64,000 bases of DNA from Pseudomonas sp. Seg1 (GTDB lineage Bacteria > Pseudomonadota > Gammaproteobacteria > Pseudomonadales > Pseudomonadaceae). The position numbers and the translations under genes were made by a program. Positions 34,752 through 45,446 of this stretch are shown piece by piece; the first letter of the stretch is position 1, and every line of letters begins with the position of its first letter. The notes under the pieces were generated by a model. That model was given only the letters and a program-made list of their open reading frames with translations. It searched no databases and was not told the DNA's origin. The stretch is from contig NZ_AP021903.1 of assembly GCF_018326005.1 (NCBI RefSeq), positions 744,001 through 808,000 of the forward strand, given 5' to 3'.

Positions 34752-37529
34752 TCAGGACGGTAGTGGGGTGGCCCGGTTCTGCTGATCACGCTGGGCAACC
34801 CAGTGCTCGATCAATTCGCGCAACTGCGACAGCTCGACGGGTTTGGACATGTGCCCATCCATCCCCGCTTGTCGCGCGCGCTCCTTGTGCTCGGCGAGGA
34901 TGTGCGCCGTCAGCGCGACGATCGGCGTGCGGATCCGTTGGTTGCTGACTTCCCACGCACGCAATTGCTGGGTCGCGGAGAAACCGTCCAATACCGGCAT
35001 TTCACAATCCATCAACACCAGATCGTAACGCTGGGCTTTCATCGCTTGCAGCGCTTCTTCGCCGTTGCTGGCGGTATCCGGTTGCAGGTTGAGTTTGCCG
35101 AGCATGCCGCGAATCACTTTGGTGGAAATCGTATTGTCTTCGGCGACGAGGATGCGGAAGTCGCTGGGCACTTTCGCCGCTGTGGCCGGGGTGACCACTT
35201 GTGGCTGAAACACTACCTGGCCTTTGTTGCGCTGGTTGAGTTCGTCCGCCAGGGTGGTCTTGAGGGTGTAGCCGGCCACCGGTTTGGCAAGGATGCGTTT
35301 GATCCCCGAATTGCGCGCAATGATCTTGCTCGGCGCGTTGCTGATGCCGGTGAGCATGATCAGCAGAATGTCGTGGTTCAGGCTCGGGTCTTCCTTGATC
35401 TTGGCCGCCAGTTGCATGCCGGTCATACCGGGCATGTTCTGATCGAGCAGGACCACATCAAAGTAATCGCGCAGGTGCGCCTTGGTACGCAGCAACGCCA
35501 GCGCTTCCTTGCCCGATGGCACGGCGCTGACGTTGAGGCCCCAGGCGCTGCATTGCTGCACGAGGACTTTGCGGCAGGTATCGTTGTCGTCGACCACCAG
35601 CACCCGTGCGCCTTGCAGCGGACTGTCGAGATCGGACGTTGGATGTTCGAGGCGGTCAGGGTCCAGCGGCAGGGTCAACCACAGGGTGCTGCCCTGATTG
35701 GTGCCGCTCTTGATGCCGAATTCACCTTGCATCAAACGGATCAGTTGCCGCGCGATCACCAGCCCCAGATTGCCGCCCAGACGATTGGCCGAGAGGAAGT
35801 GTTTGCTGTGCAGTTCGGCGTGCATCAGCGCGTCGCGCTCTTCTTGCTCCATCGGTGCGCCACTGTCCTGCACGGCGATGCGCAGTCGCGGTTTGCTGCT
35901 GCGCTCGTCGAGGGCGACAACGATCAGCACTTCGCCTTCTTCGGTTTTCTTCAGGGCATTTTCCAACAGGCTCAGCAGGGTCTGGCGCAGACGCGTCGGA
36001 TCGCCGCTGATCACCCGTGGCACTTGCGGCTGAATGAAGCTGATCAGCTCGACATTCTGTTGTTCGGCCTTGGCGCGGTAGATGCTCAGGCAATCGTCGA
36101 TCAAGGCGTTGAGGTCGAACTGCACGTCGTCGAGTTCGATCTGCCCGGATTCGAGCTTGGAGATGTCGAGGATCTCGTTGATCAGGGTCAGCAGTTCGTT
36201 GCCGGCGCTGTGGATGGTCTGCACGTAGTCACGTTGTTTGACTGACAGCGGCGTACCCAGCAGCAGTTCGGTCATGCCCAGCACACCGTTCATCGGGGTG
36301 CGGATCTCATGGCTGATCTTGGCGAGGAACTCGGCCTTGGCATTGATCTCGGCATTGCTGGCGGCGAGGTCGCGGCTGATGCTGAAGCGGCTTTCGGTGA
36401 TGCTGCGCTGACGCTCGCCCAGCGCAATGCTCATCAGCAGGCCACTGACGCAGATGAACGCCATCAACGTCATGATCAAGCCTTGCGGTGCGACCAGCGT
36501 CAGACCCAGCAGCGCCGGAAGAATGATCAGCGTACCGATGTTGAACACCACCATCGCGGCCACGAACAGGCGTGCCGGGCGGTAGCCTTTCTGCCAGTGA
36601 TAGGAGGCGACCAGCAACATGCTCAGGCCGGCCAGCGCCACCAGCGCGTAAGTGATGATGTTCAGCGGCAGGGTGTTGACGAACAACAGCAGCAAGCTAC
36701 AGGTCACGATGAACAAGATGTCGCCCAGCAGCAGTTTGTTCAGCGGGTGCGGGCCGAGCGGAGCGAAGAAGCGCAAGGCAAACATCAACCCGGCCGGGGC
36801 GGTCAGCAGCAAGGCCAGATAGGCGCCCGGGGTCTGGATCGCGTGCCAGTTCGGCAGCCACGGGCCGGCGAGGTTGAGCAACAACAACAGACTGAGGCCC
36901 AGCAGGCCTTCGCACACCGCCAGCCACAGGCTGCTGCGCGAACGGGAATAGGCGTAACGCACCAGATTATGCAGCAGCAGCATGCCGAGACAGCCGAACA
37001 GCAAACCGAAGATCAGCGTCTGATTATGATTGGCCGCGCTCATCACCGCCGATTGCAGGGTGATGTGCGGGCGCAACTGATGGTCGGAAACCATCCGCAG
37101 ATAAACGTCGAGGGGTTTGTCGCTTTGCGGCAGCGGCAGCATGAAGTCGCTGCTCGGCAACGGCCGTTCGGCCTGGGGCTGGTCGGTGCCGGTGTTGCGT
37201 TGCTCGATCAGCTGGTCGCCGTCGAGTACGTACAGATTGAGGTGTGACAGGTCGGGGGCGAAGACGCGCAGCACTTGTTCGTGCTTGCCCGGCGCCAGCC
37301 GGAAGCGCAGCCACAAGGCGCCATCGGGCTCGGCCGCGGTGAGGCGGTCAAGGTCGATGGGGCTGAATTGATTGGTGTAGCGAGCGGAACGGATGTCGCT
37401 TAATTGCAGATTGCCCTGATCATCAAGCAATACCGACCAGCCACTGCCTTGCGCGGCCTGGGCCGGAAGCATGCAGAGCAAGGTCAGCAGCGTGACGGTG
37501 AAGCTTATGGCAATCCTGAGCCAGCGCAC
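34752..37529 (-). CDS. retS: Hybrid sensor kinase RetS
   Basis: The 925-residue protein has a signal segment, a 7TMR-DISM extracellular sensor domain (about 35-160), seven membrane segments (about 170-370), HisKA with SHEIRTPMNG (H407), a HATPase, and two receiver domains (D696 and D841). This layout and the neighbour purD identify RetS, which binds GacS and restrains the Gac/Rsm switch to biofilm and T6SS in P. aeruginosa. The N box (SLLENALKK) departs from the usual NLxxNAxKF. I chose GTG 37529, preceded by AAGGG at eight bases; a longer frame to 37604 lacks a site. Confidence 0.9.
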   Translation of the reverse strand: MRWLRIAISFTVTLLTLLCMLPAQAAQGSGWSVLLDDQGNLQLSDIRSARYTNQFSPIDLDRLTAAEPDGALWLRFRLAPGKHEQVLRVFAPDLSHLNLYVLDGDQLIEQRNTGTDQPQAERPLPSSDFMLPLPQSDKPLDVYLRMVSDHQLRPHITLQSAVMSAANHNQTLIFGLLFGCLGMLLLHNLVRYAYSRSRSSLWLAVCEGLLGLSLLLLLNLAGPWLPNWHAIQTPGAYLALLLTAPAGLMFALRFFAPLGPHPLNKLLLGDILFIVTCSLLLLFVNTLPLNIITYALVALAGLSMLLVASYHWQKGYRPARLFVAAMVVFNIGTLIILPALLGLTLVAPQGLIMTLMAFICVSGLLMSIALGERQRSITESRFSISRDLAASNAEINAKAEFLAKISHEIRTPMNGVLGMTELLLGTPLSVKQRDYVQTIHSAGNELLTLINEILDISKLESGQIELDDVQFDLNALIDDCLSIYRAKAEQQNVELISFIQPQVPRVISGDPTRLRQTLLSLLENALKKTEEGEVLIVVALDERSSKPRLRIAVQDSGAPMEQEERDALMHAELHSKHFLSANRLGGNLGLVIARQLIRLMQGEFGIKSGTNQGSTLWLTLPLDPDRLEHPTSDLDSPLQGARVLVVDDNDTCRKVLVQQCSAWGLNVSAVPSGKEALALLRTKAHLRDYFDVVLLDQNMPGMTGMQLAAKIKEDPSLNHDILLIMLTGISNAPSKIIARNSGIKRILAKPVAGYTLKTTLADELNQRNKGQVVFQPQVVTPATAAKVPSDFRILVAEDNTISTKVIRGMLGKLNLQPDTASNGEEALQAMKAQRYDLVLMDCEMPVLDGFSATQQLRAWEVSNQRIRTPIVALTAHILAEHKERARQAGMDGHMSKPVELSQLRELIEHWVAQRDQQNRATPLPS

Positions 37530-37587
37530 GGCGAAATCCCTTCGTAGGTTGATGCCAGAATATAACGATGCGCGACGGCGGAACAGC

Positions 37588-37614
37588 CCGGCGAGGAAGG
37601 GCATCCTTCGCCGG
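37588..37614 (-). terminator. Hairpin between purD and retS
   Basis: CCGGCGA and TCGCCGG (7 bp, inner pairing possible) lie 15 bases after the purD stop. No U-run follows, so termination would be partial at most. Confidence 0.4.
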
Positions 37615-37628
37615 ACTTGGTGTGCAGC

Positions 37629-38924
37629 TTATTCCTGGGTTTCGCCACGTTCACGGGCAATGGCGCGGTAGCCAATGTCCTTGCGATAGAAGCAGCCTTC
37701 CCAGTCGATGGCCGCTGCCAGCTTGTACGCCTGCTGTTGCGCGTCGCTGACGCTGGCGCCCATGGCAGTGGCGCAAAGCACGCGGCCACCGGCGGTGACA
37801 ACCTGACCGTCCTTCAGCGCAGTGCCGGCGTGGAAGACTTTGCCTTCCAGGCTGGCCGCAGCCTCCAGACCATTGATCGCCGCGCCTTTGGCGTAGTCGC
37901 CCGGGTAGCCGCCAGCGGCCAGCACGATGCCGACGCTTGGACGCGGATCCCACTGCGCTTCAACCTTGTCCAGCGCCTGCGCCAGTGCAGCTTCAACCAG
38001 CAGCACCAGGCTCGATTGCAGGCGCAGCATCACCGGTTGGGTTTCCGGGTCACCGAAACGGCAGTTGAACTCGATGACTTTCGGGTTACCGGCCTTGTCG
38101 ATCATCAGACCTGCGTAGAGGAAGCCGGTGTAGACGTTGCCTTCTTCAGCCATGCCGCGCACGGTCGGCCAGATCACCAGATCCATCACGCGTTTGTGCA
38201 CGTCGGCGGTGACCACCGGGGCAGGGGAGTAAGCACCCATGCCGCCAGTGTTCGGGCCGCTGTCGCCGTCGCCAACACGTTTGTGGTCCTGGCTGGTGGC
38301 CATCGGCAGAACGTTTTTGCCGTCGACCATGACGATGAATGAAGCTTCTTCACCGTCGAGGAACTCTTCGATCACCACACGCGAACCGGCGTCACCGAAA
38401 GCGTTGCCGGCGAGCATGTCGCGTACCGCGTCTTCGGCTTCAGTCAGGGTCATGGCGACGATCACGCCTTTACCGGCAGCCAGGCCGTCGGCCTTGATCA
38501 CGATCGGCGCGCCTTTTTCACGCAGATAAGCCAGGGCCGGCTCGATCTCGGTGAAGTTCTGGTAGTCGGCGGTCGGGATCTTGTGGCGTGCGAGGAAGTC
38601 TTTGGTGAAGGCTTTCGAGCCTTCCAGCTGCGCAGCACCGGCGGTCGGGCCGAAGCAGTCCAGGCCACGGGAGCGGAACAGATCAACGACGCCAGCGACC
38701 AGCGGCACTTCCGGGCCGACGATGGTCAGGGAAACGTTTTTCTCGGCGAAGTCTGCGAGCTGCTCGAGGGCCAGCACGTCGATGGCGACGTTCTCGCACT
38801 TGGCTTCAATCGCAGTACCGGCGTTGCCCGGCGCGACAAAAACCTTCTGCACGCGCGGATCCTGAGCCACTTTCCAGGCCAGGGCGTGTTCACGGCCACC
38901 GCTGCCAATGATCAAAACATTCAT
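37629..38924 (-). CDS. purD: Phosphoribosylamine-glycine ligase
   Basis: The 431-residue PurD ATP-grasp enzyme forms GAR from phosphoribosylamine, glycine and ATP in purine synthesis. The start MNVLIIGSGGREHALAW is the family's N-terminal fold, and HKRVGDGDSGPNTGGMGAYSP (about 213 onward) and EFNCRFGDPE (about 285) are its signatures. ATG 38924 has GAGG about eight bases upstream; the longer frame has no support. purD follows purH after a REPIN and precedes retS, as in P. aeruginosa. Confidence 0.97.
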   Translation of the reverse strand: MNVLIIGSGGREHALAWKVAQDPRVQKVFVAPGNAGTAIEAKCENVAIDVLALEQLADFAEKNVSLTIVGPEVPLVAGVVDLFRSRGLDCFGPTAGAAQLEGSKAFTKDFLARHKIPTADYQNFTEIEPALAYLREKGAPIVIKADGLAAGKGVIVAMTLTEAEDAVRDMLAGNAFGDAGSRVVIEEFLDGEEASFIVMVDGKNVLPMATSQDHKRVGDGDSGPNTGGMGAYSPAPVVTADVHKRVMDLVIWPTVRGMAEEGNVYTGFLYAGLMIDKAGNPKVIEFNCRFGDPETQPVMLRLQSSLVLLVEAALAQALDKVEAQWDPRPSVGIVLAAGGYPGDYAKGAAINGLEAAASLEGKVFHAGTALKDGQVVTAGGRVLCATAMGASVSDAQQQAYKLAAAIDWEGCFYRKDIGYRAIARERGETQE

Positions 38925-38978
38925 TTCAAAAACCTCGGATGACGCTAATTCTGGAGGCAGCATTGAAGCTGCTTTTCT

Positions 38979-39065
38979 GTGGGAGCTGGCTTGCCAGCGA
39001 TGCAGGCGACTCGGTTCATCAGTCAGACCGAGGGGATGCTATCGCTGGCAAGCCAGCTCCCACAT
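38979..39065. repeat. REPIN
   Basis: Inverted arms of the TGTGGGAGCTGGCTTGCCAG type close an 87-base element between purH and purD. The arm sequence is a third REP variant in the window, with CTGGC...GCCAG in the stem. Confidence 0.92.
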
Positions 39066-39080
39066 TTGGATCGAGTTGAA

Positions 39081-40688
39081 TCAGTGACGGAAGTGGCGCA
39101 TGCCGGTGAATACCATGGCAATGCCGGCCTCATCAGCAGCAGCAATCACTTCAGCATCACGCATCGAGCCGCCCGGCTGGATCACCGCAGTGATACCCAC
39201 CTTGGCTGCGTTGTCGAGGCCGTCGCGGAACGGGAAGAACGCATCCGACGCCATCACCGAACCGGCAACTTGCAGGCCGGCGTGCTCAGCTTTGATCGCG
39301 GCAATACGCGCCGAGTTTACGCGGCTCATCTGGCCGGCGCCGACACCGATGGTCTGACGGTTCTTGGCGTAGACGATGGCGTTGGATTTAACGTACTTGG
39401 CGACTTTCCAGGCGAAGATCAGGTCGTTGATTTCCTGCTCGGTCGGTGCACGCTTGGTCACGACTTTCAGGTCTTCGCTGCCGATCATGCCGATGTCACG
39501 GCTCTGCACCAGCAGGCCACCGTTGACACGCTTGTAGTCCCAGGCCGCTGCGCGGTCAGCCGACCACTCGCCGCAGGCCAGCAGGCGTACGTTGGCTTTG
39601 GCCGCGACAATGGCGCGAGCTTCTTCGCTGACGCTCGGGGCGATGATCACTTCAACGAACTGACGCTCGACGATCGCCTTGGCGGTCTCGGCATCCAGTT
39701 CACGGTTGAAGGCGATGATGCCGCCGAATGCCGACTCGGTGTCGGTGGCGTAAGCCAGTTCGTAGGCCTGACGAATGCCGCCTTCAGCGTCCGGGCTCAC
39801 GGCCACGCCGCACGGGTTGGCGTGCTTGACGATCACGCAGGCCGGTTTGACGAAGCTCTTCACGCATTCCAGCGCGGCGTCGGTGTCGGCCACGTTGTTG
39901 TACGACAGTTCTTTGCCTTGCAGCTGGGTCGCGGTGGCGATACCGACTTCGGCAGGCTTGGCCTCAACATAGAACGCCGCGCTCTGGTGCGGGTTCTCGC
40001 CGTAACGCATTTCCTGCGCCTTGATGAACTGGCTGTTGAAGGTGCGCGGGAATTCGCTGCGGCCTTCGGTGCTGAGTGTCTCGGCAGCCTGGTTCACGGT
40101 GCCCATGTAGTTGGCGATCATGCCGTCGTAGGCGGCAGTGTGTTCGAACGCCTTGAGCATCAGGTCGAAACGCTGAGCGTAGGTCAGGCCACCGGCCTTG
40201 AGGTTTTCCAAAACGTTGGCGTAATCGCTGGCATTCACCACGATGGCCACGTCTTTATGGTTTTTCGCCGCCGAACGGACCATGGTCGGGCCGCCGATGT
40301 CGATATTCTCGATGGCGGTCGGCAGGTCGCAGCCTGGCTTGTTGATGGTGGCTTCGAACGGGTACAGGTTGACCGCCACCAGATCGATCGGCTTGATGCC
40401 GTGTTCGTTCATGATTGCGTCGTCGATACCGCGACGACCGAGGATCCCGCCGTGGATTTTCGGGTGCAGGGTTTTCACCCGGCCGTCCATCATTTCCGCG
40501 AAGCCGGTGTAGTCCGCGACTTCCACTGCGGCAACGCCGTTGTCGCGCAGCAGCTTGAACGTTCCGCCGGTGGAGAGGATCTCGACGCCCAGAGCTTCAA
40601 GCTCCTTGGCGAATTCGAGGATCCCGGTCTTGTCGGAAACGCTGATCAAGGCGCGGCGGATCGGCAGGCGGGTAGTCTGGTCGGTCAT
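39081..40688 (-). CDS. purH: Bifunctional AICAR transformylase / IMP cyclohydrolase
   Basis: The 535-residue PurH carries out the last two steps of IMP synthesis. The N-terminal cyclohydrolase begins [11 protein letters not shown] (about 13-23) and has the [11 protein letters not shown] motif (about 70). The C-terminal transformylase has [10 protein letters not shown] (about 265-274) with the catalytic Lys-His pair, and ends FTGMRHFRH, typical of the family. ATG 40688 has GGAAA upstream. A factor-independent terminator lies between it and fis. Confidence 0.97.
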   Translation of the reverse strand: MTDQTTRLPIRRALISVSDKTGILEFAKELEALGVEILSTGGTFKLLRDNGVAAVEVADYTGFAEMMDGRVKTLHPKIHGGILGRRGIDDAIMNEHGIKPIDLVAVNLYPFEATINKPGCDLPTAIENIDIGGPTMVRSAAKNHKDVAIVVNASDYANVLENLKAGGLTYAQRFDLMLKAFEHTAAYDGMIANYMGTVNQAAETLSTEGRSEFPRTFNSQFIKAQEMRYGENPHQSAAFYVEAKPAEVGIATATQLQGKELSYNNVADTDAALECVKSFVKPACVIVKHANPCGVAVSPDAEGGIRQAYELAYATDTESAFGGIIAFNRELDAETAKAIVERQFVEVIIAPSVSEEARAIVAAKANVRLLACGEWSADRAAAWDYKRVNGGLLVQSRDIGMIGSEDLKVVTKRAPTEQEINDLIFAWKVAKYVKSNAIVYAKNRQTIGVGAGQMSRVNSARIAAIKAEHAGLQVAGSVMASDAFFPFRDGLDNAAKVGITAVIQPGGSMRDAEVIAAADEAGIAMVFTGMRHFRH

Positions 40689-40720
40689 CTCAATTTCCAT
40701 CAAAAGCAAAGGAAGTCAGC

Positions 40721-40753
40721 AAAAAAGGCGACCGGTTTTACGCGGGCGCCTTT
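40721..40753 (-). terminator. Terminator after fis
   Basis: On the minus strand AAAGGCG and CGCCTTT pair across a 16-base loop and run into T6, between fis and purH. The purH promoter must then lie close to its start, or purH depends on read-through. Confidence 0.75.
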
Positions 40754-40770
40754 CTGGTTTGATTGAATGC

Positions 40771-41091
40771 TTACAGCAGATCGTACTGCTTGAGTTTCTT
40801 GCGCAGCGTGCCGCGGTTGAGTCCCAGCAGTTCACTGGCCTTGGTCTGGTTGCCCTTGACGTAGTTCATCACGCTTTCGAGCAGGGGAGCCTCGACTTCG
40901 GAGAGCACCAGGTTGTACACGTCCGTGACGGACGCGCCCTCAAGGTGGGCGAAATAATTGTGCAGCGCCTTCTCGACACTCCCGCGAAGGGTCTGGCCTT
41001 CTTCGCTCGGGGTGTTGAGGTGCTGTTTCAAATTCACGTTGTCGCTCACGGGTGTTGTTCCACTCACTAAAGTCTCGGTCATCATCGTCAT
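40771..41091 (-). CDS. fis: DNA-binding protein Fis
   Basis: The 106-residue nucleoid and regulatory protein bends DNA and modulates rRNA and many growth-phase genes. Its C-terminal helix-turn-helix [20 protein letters not shown] is characteristic. ATG 41091 overlaps the dusB stop as ATGA; in-frame ATGs at 41085 and 41082 are alternatives. The dusB-fis pair is conserved across gamma-proteobacteria. Confidence 0.97.
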   Translation of the reverse strand: MTMMTETLVSGTTPVSDNVNLKQHLNTPSEEGQTLRGSVEKALHNYFAHLEGASVTDVYNLVLSEVEAPLLESVMNYVKGNQTKASELLGLNRGTLRKKLKQYDLL

Positions 41092-42098
41092 GCGGCCACC
41101 CCTTCATCGTCCCCTGTCAGGCTCTTGTAATGCTCGGCGAAGAACTCCCGAACATTGGCGCATTGTGTTTCCGTACCATCCAAACGATTGAAACGGGCGC
41201 GAAACTCCCTGGCGCCCGGCAAGGTTGCGAGATACCAGCCCACATGCTTTCGAGCAATGCGCACGCCCATCACGTCCCCATAAAAAGCGTGAAGTGCGGC
41301 CAGATGCTCTAGCAGAATGCGTTCCACCTCGATCAGCTCCGGTGCCGGCAATTTCTCGCCGGTACGCAGGAAGTGATCGATCTCGCGAAAAATCCATGGC
41401 CGCCCCTGGGCGGCTCGGCCTATCAACAGGCCATCGGCACCGGTCGCGTCGAGCACGTAGCGGGCCTTCTCCGGCGAATCGATATCGCCATTGGCAAACA
41501 CCGGCATCGACACGGCCTGCTTGATCGCGGCAATCGTGTCGTACTCGGCTTCACCGGTGTACAGATCGGCGCGCGTGCGGCCATGCACTGCCAGCGCGGT
41601 GATCCCGGCCTGTTCGGCGATCTTCGCCACGGTCAGGCCGTTCTTGTTGTCGCGATCCCAGCCCGTGCGGATCTTCAGGGTGACCGGCACATCAACCGCA
41701 GCCACCACGGCCTGCAGGATCTCGGTCACCAGTGCTTCATCCTTCAACAACGCGGAGCCGGCAGCCTTGTTGCAGACCTTTTTGGCCGGGCAACCCATGT
41801 TGATATCAATAATCTGTGCGCCCAGTTCGACGTTGGCCCGGGCCGCATCCGCCAGCATCTGCGCGTCGCCACCGGCAATCTGTACCGAGCGTGGCTCGGG
41901 ATCGCCTTCGTGGATCATGCGCATGCGCGACTTGCGGGTATTCCACAGGCTCATGTCACTGGTGACCATTTCCGAGACTACAAGCCCTGCGCCCAGACGC
42001 TTGCACAGCTGACGAAAGGGCTGATCGGTGACGCCCGCCATCGGGGCGAGAATCAAGCCGTTCTGCAATGTATATGGGCCGATGCGTACCGCCGACAT
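41088..42098 (-). CDS. dusB: tRNA-dihydrouridine synthase B
   Basis: The 336-residue FMN enzyme reduces a uridine of tRNA to dihydrouridine. [12 protein letters not shown] (about 18-29) is the flavin-binding start, and [11 protein letters not shown] (99-109) carries the catalytic C103. HGRTR (about 173) and ANGDI (about 207) complete the FMN site. It is coupled to fis by ATGA. The 184-base gap upstream should hold the promoter of the dusB-fis operon. Confidence 0.96.
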   Translation of the reverse strand: MSAVRIGPYTLQNGLILAPMAGVTDQPFRQLCKRLGAGLVVSEMVTSDMSLWNTRKSRMRMIHEGDPEPRSVQIAGGDAQMLADAARANVELGAQIIDINMGCPAKKVCNKAAGSALLKDEALVTEILQAVVAAVDVPVTLKIRTGWDRDNKNGLTVAKIAEQAGITALAVHGRTRADLYTGEAEYDTIAAIKQAVSMPVFANGDIDSPEKARYVLDATGADGLLIGRAAQGRPWIFREIDHFLRTGEKLPAPELIEVERILLEHLAALHAFYGDVMGVRIARKHVGWYLATLPGAREFRARFNRLDGTETQCANVREFFAEHYKSLTGDDEGVAA

Positions 42099-42282
42099 AG
42101 GACTTCCCTGAAGTGGGGCCGGATCATGAGAGTTCGAAAAAGGGTTGGCATGATACCCGCTCTCGATGACTGGATAAAGGCTGAATTGAACAAAATCTGA
42201 ACAGTTATTCTGTTATCGCCAGCGGTTTGGTTGCGCCACGCGAAGTCAGAAAATTGCCGTCAATTGAAAAGCGTGAAGCGAT

Positions 42283-43557
42283 TCACTCGGGCGAGTGAAA
42301 ACTGAGGCTGTAATTCACCGCTTTCTGGCCTGGATCAAGAATATCCAGCGCGATGTGAATCGGTGTCTGCGGCGGCATCTCCGCCAGACCTTCGAGATCG
42401 CCACTGAGGTATTCGCCGGGTTTGAAGCGACGACTGGCGATCAAGTGGCCGTTGAGGTCGGCGAAGCGTAGTTCCAGCAGTGGAAACGGTTGCGAGAAAG
42501 TTGCGCGGTTATAGATGATCGCATCGACCACCAGCGCGCCGCTGAACTCCGGATGACTGCGCACCACCAGATTGCTGCTCTTGATTCTGGCGATGTCGAC
42601 CTTGGACGGCACCGTGCAACCGATCTGCGGGCAGACTTGCTGGAACCATGGGCGGTACTGATCCTGTCGCGCCAGTTCATCGAAATGGTAGGCAATGTAC
42701 TGAGCCGCCAGGCCGAACGCTGCAATCAGCACCAATAACAGCCAGAGCAGGCGGCGGCCCCACGGCGAACGGCGTTTTTGCCAGTCCAGTTGCAGCGGAT
42801 CGTCGGTCAGGTCTTGCAGGACTTCGGCGCGCACGCCGGGTTCTGCGCGCTCGCGTTTTTTGCGTGGCGGTTCGATCGAAGGCAGGTCGTCGTCGACTTC
42901 GTCGCTGGCCGACAGGTGTTCGCGGCGGGCATTCGGATCGATCGGATCGTGCAGGCGCAGTTGCGGAATGGCTGGCTCGTCATCCAGATCCACCGGTTCC
43001 AGCGACAGCGAAGGTTCGGTGCGCGTACTTTTTGCCGGCTCGGGTTCAACGATCTCGGGTTCGGCTTCTGGCTCGGCCTCGGGCAGATGCTCATCGTCGC
43101 GTGCGCTGAACAGACTGTCGCGCCACTCGGTTTCATCGGCTTCGGCGCTGTCACGGCGGGCGCTCAAGGCGTCTTCACGTGGGCGACCGAATTCGGTGGT
43201 CGGCTGAATTTCCCGTTGTTCGAGCCGGGCGAGTTCTTCGTCCAGATCGAGGCTGTCGAGATCCAGCTCCGAGGCGCTCCACTGCTTTTGGCTGATGGCG
43301 CGCGGCGCGGGTGGCTCTACGACAGTGGGCGATTCCACCACCGGCGGCGGTGCAACCGGCGTCGGCTCGACAATTGAGGGGGCGACCGGCGTCACCGCGT
43401 CCTTGCCGGCGTGTTGCTCAAGCAGCTGTTTGGCGGCGTTGAACACTTGCAGGCAGGAGCCGCAACGAACCACCCCGCGGGCCACGCTCAATTGAGCATG
43501 GCTGACGCGGAAACTGGTTTGGCAATGCGGGCACTGGGTGACGAAACTGTCGGTCAT
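42283..43557 (-). CDS. DUF3426 zinc-ribbon membrane protein
   Basis: The 424-residue protein starts with an MJ0042-type zinc ribbon (CPHC at 9-12, CGSC at 32-35), then a long acidic, low-complexity linker (about 55-260) rich in Pro and Glu. One membrane segment (LLWLLLVLIAAFGLAA, about 270) and a C-terminal DUF3426 domain follow, the latter probably periplasmic with a beta-sandwich fold. Function is unknown. It sits between prmA and dusB, as in P. aeruginosa. The linker is the most variable part in such proteins. Confidence 0.88.
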   Translation of the reverse strand: MTDSFVTQCPHCQTSFRVSHAQLSVARGVVRCGSCLQVFNAAKQLLEQHAGKDAVTPVAPSIVEPTPVAPPPVVESPTVVEPPAPRAISQKQWSASELDLDSLDLDEELARLEQREIQPTTEFGRPREDALSARRDSAEADETEWRDSLFSARDDEHLPEAEPEAEPEIVEPEPAKSTRTEPSLSLEPVDLDDEPAIPQLRLHDPIDPNARREHLSASDEVDDDLPSIEPPRKKRERAEPGVRAEVLQDLTDDPLQLDWQKRRSPWGRRLLWLLLVLIAAFGLAAQYIAYHFDELARQDQYRPWFQQVCPQIGCTVPSKVDIARIKSSNLVVRSHPEFSGALVVDAIIYNRATFSQPFPLLELRFADLNGHLIASRRFKPGEYLSGDLEGLAEMPPQTPIHIALDILDPGQKAVNYSLSFHSPE

Positions 43558-43587
43558 GCGGCGATCCGGATTATGCAGTCGGCCATT

Positions 43588-44466
43588 CTAGCGCCGACGG
43601 CCGGTGATGCGCACCCAGCCATCGCGATTGGCGATCGGGTCGAGATCGAAGTCCTGGGCGTACGCGGCCGCGACTTCTTCACCTTGTTCGGCGAGGATGC
43701 CCGACAGGGCCAGGCGTCCACCGGACTTGACCAGGCTGGTCAATTGCGGCGCCAGTGAAACCAGCGGGCCGGCCAGAATGTTGGCAACCAGCACATCGGC
43801 CTGAACCTGCGGCAGATCTTCCGGCAGGTACAGCGGGAACAGCTCGTCGGCGATGTTGTTGCGCCCGGCGTTATCGCGTGAAGCTTCCAGTGCCTGCACG
43901 TCGATGTCGGTACCGACGGCTTCCTTGGCGCCGAGCAGCAGGGCGGCAATCGCCAGAATCCCCGAGCCGCAACCGAAGTCGAGCACGTTGCAGCCTTTCA
44001 GGTCCTGACCGTCGAGCCATTCCAGGCACAGCGCGGTGGTCGGATGAGTGCCGGTGCCGAACGCCAGACCCGGATCCAGCAGCAGGTTCACCGCGTCGGG
44101 CTCAGGCGCGGCGTGCCAGCTCGGCACGATCCACAGGCGCTGGCCGAAACGCATCGGCTGGAAACCGTCCATCCAGCTGCGTTCCCAGTCCTGGTCTTCG
44201 ATGACTTCGCTGTGATGCTCGGGCAGCGGGCTGCCGGTCAGCAGTTCCAGATGGGCCAGGACCGGCGCAGGCTCGGTACCGCCCTCGAACAGCGCCAGCA
44301 GGTGCGTGTGCTTCCACAGCGGGGTGGTATTGAGTTCCGGCTCGAAGATCGGCTGGTCTTCGGCGTCCATGAAGGTCACGGATACGGCGCCGACTTCAAG
44401 CAGCGCGTCTTCGTAGGTCTCGGCCTGTTGCGGAGTGATGGCGAGACGGACTTGTAACCAGGGCAT
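43588..44466 (-). CDS. prmA: Ribosomal protein L11 methyltransferase
   Basis: The 292-residue PrmA trimethylates ribosomal protein L11 using SAM. The N-terminal substrate domain starts MPWLQVRL, a linker carries FGTGTHPTT (about 136-144), and the Rossmann motif [15 protein letters not shown] lies near 161-175. All are diagnostic. The gene follows the EI24-like gene and precedes the DUF3426 gene on the minus strand. Confidence 0.97.
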   Translation of the reverse strand: MPWLQVRLAITPQQAETYEDALLEVGAVSVTFMDAEDQPIFEPELNTTPLWKHTHLLALFEGGTEPAPVLAHLELLTGSPLPEHHSEVIEDQDWERSWMDGFQPMRFGQRLWIVPSWHAAPEPDAVNLLLDPGLAFGTGTHPTTALCLEWLDGQDLKGCNVLDFGCGSGILAIAALLLGAKEAVGTDIDVQALEASRDNAGRNNIADELFPLYLPEDLPQVQADVLVANILAGPLVSLAPQLTSLVKSGGRLALSGILAEQGEEVAAAYAQDFDLDPIANRDGWVRITGRRR

Positions 44467-44499
44467 TGTGGAACCTCGAAGACGCTGAAAAATGGACCT

Positions 44500-45378
44500 T
44501 TACAGGGGCGGCAAGCTTACTTGAGGTGCGCAGACCGCGCCAGCCGGGCTTTGCGCGCGCTCCATCCCTCGATAGGCCAGATGGCAAGAACCTGCACCGA
44601 GTAGCGCCGGGACCAGCAGATTGAGGACGGGCACCAGTGCGATGAGGAAGATTAGCAGGCCGAAGAAAATCATGGCGCCTCGTTGTTGTCGGACGGCTTG
44701 CAGTTGTTCGCTGCCACTGGCGATGCCGGAGAGTGCGGGGGCGGTGAGGAAGCGTACGTTCAGATAGGCCAGCAGTACGATCAGCAATGCACCGTTGATG
44801 ACGGGAACCAACAGACACACAAGAGGGCCGATCCCCAGGCCCAGCCACGGGGCGACGAAGTAGCGTGCGCCGCTGAGCAGCTTCGCAGAGCCGCGAGTCT
44901 GCTGAGTCAGGTGTGGGTATTGCTGCAGGGCACGTTGGCGCAGGCTGCCCATCAACACCCAGCGCAAGGCCAGGCGGATGCTCAGCACAATCAGGCTGAG
45001 ATACAACAAGACAATCACGGCCAGTGTCAGCAGGGCGGCATAGATCAACAGCATGCCAAGGACGCCGGCGCCGCTGGCGACCCCGGTAAAACCGCCCCCG
45101 GCCCCTACACCGCCAAGTCCCAGGCCGCCACCGGTGGGGATAAAACCCAGCACCGCGCCGCCACCGACGATGAACAAGGAGAGGTAGCCTGAAGCGATGC
45201 TGATCAATTCAAAGTGGTTGTAGAAGAGCCAGCTCCACAGGCCGAAGGCCAGCAGGCACAGGAGGCTAGAGCGCATCACAATGCCGGGGCGCAGGCTGGA
45301 GCGTAACGCCAGGGCCAGGCAGGTCATGGCTTCGCCGAAGGCGCTGCCGATCGATTGGCAACGGGTTTTCAATGTCAT
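44500..45378 (-). CDS. EI24/CysZ-like multi-pass membrane protein
   Basis: The 292-residue inner-membrane protein has about six hydrophobic segments, a Gly-rich loop (about 90-110) and a C-terminal NLLVPALLGAGSCHLAYR block like that of the EI24 family (CysZ and relatives). The substrate is unknown, and without adjacent cysteine genes I would not call it a sulfate transporter. It lies between accC and prmA, preceded by a bidirectional terminator. Confidence 0.75.
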   Translation of the reverse strand: MTLKTRCQSIGSAFGEAMTCLALALRSSLRPGIVMRSSLLCLLAFGLWSWLFYNHFELISIASGYLSLFIVGGGAVLGFIPTGGGLGLGGVGAGGGFTGVASGAGVLGMLLIYAALLTLAVIVLLYLSLIVLSIRLALRWVLMGSLRQRALQQYPHLTQQTRGSAKLLSGARYFVAPWLGLGIGPLVCLLVPVINGALLIVLLAYLNVRFLTAPALSGIASGSEQLQAVRQQRGAMIFFGLLIFLIALVPVLNLLVPALLGAGSCHLAYRGMERAQSPAGAVCAPQVSLPPL

Positions 45379-45401
45379 GTTTTGCGTCCTTGCAGAATGA
45401 G

Positions 45402-45426
45402 AAAAGGCCGCAGTACGCGGCCTTTT
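45402..45426. terminator. Terminator after accC
   Basis: A perfect 10-bp stem AAAAGGCCGC/GCGGCCTTTT with a five-base loop gives a T-run on either strand. It closes the accB-accC transcript. Confidence 0.9.
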
Positions 45427-45446
45427 CGGGTGTTACACAGGGCTGA

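Noticed and set aside
38979..40766. A 595-codon plus-strand frame across purH
   Set aside because: It runs through a REPIN and antisense to the well-conserved purH; the translation resembles no family.
44500..45378. Sulfate transporter CysZ
   Set aside because: The fold is EI24/CysZ-like, but there are no sulfur-assimilation neighbours and key identity cannot be shown by eye, so only the family is given.
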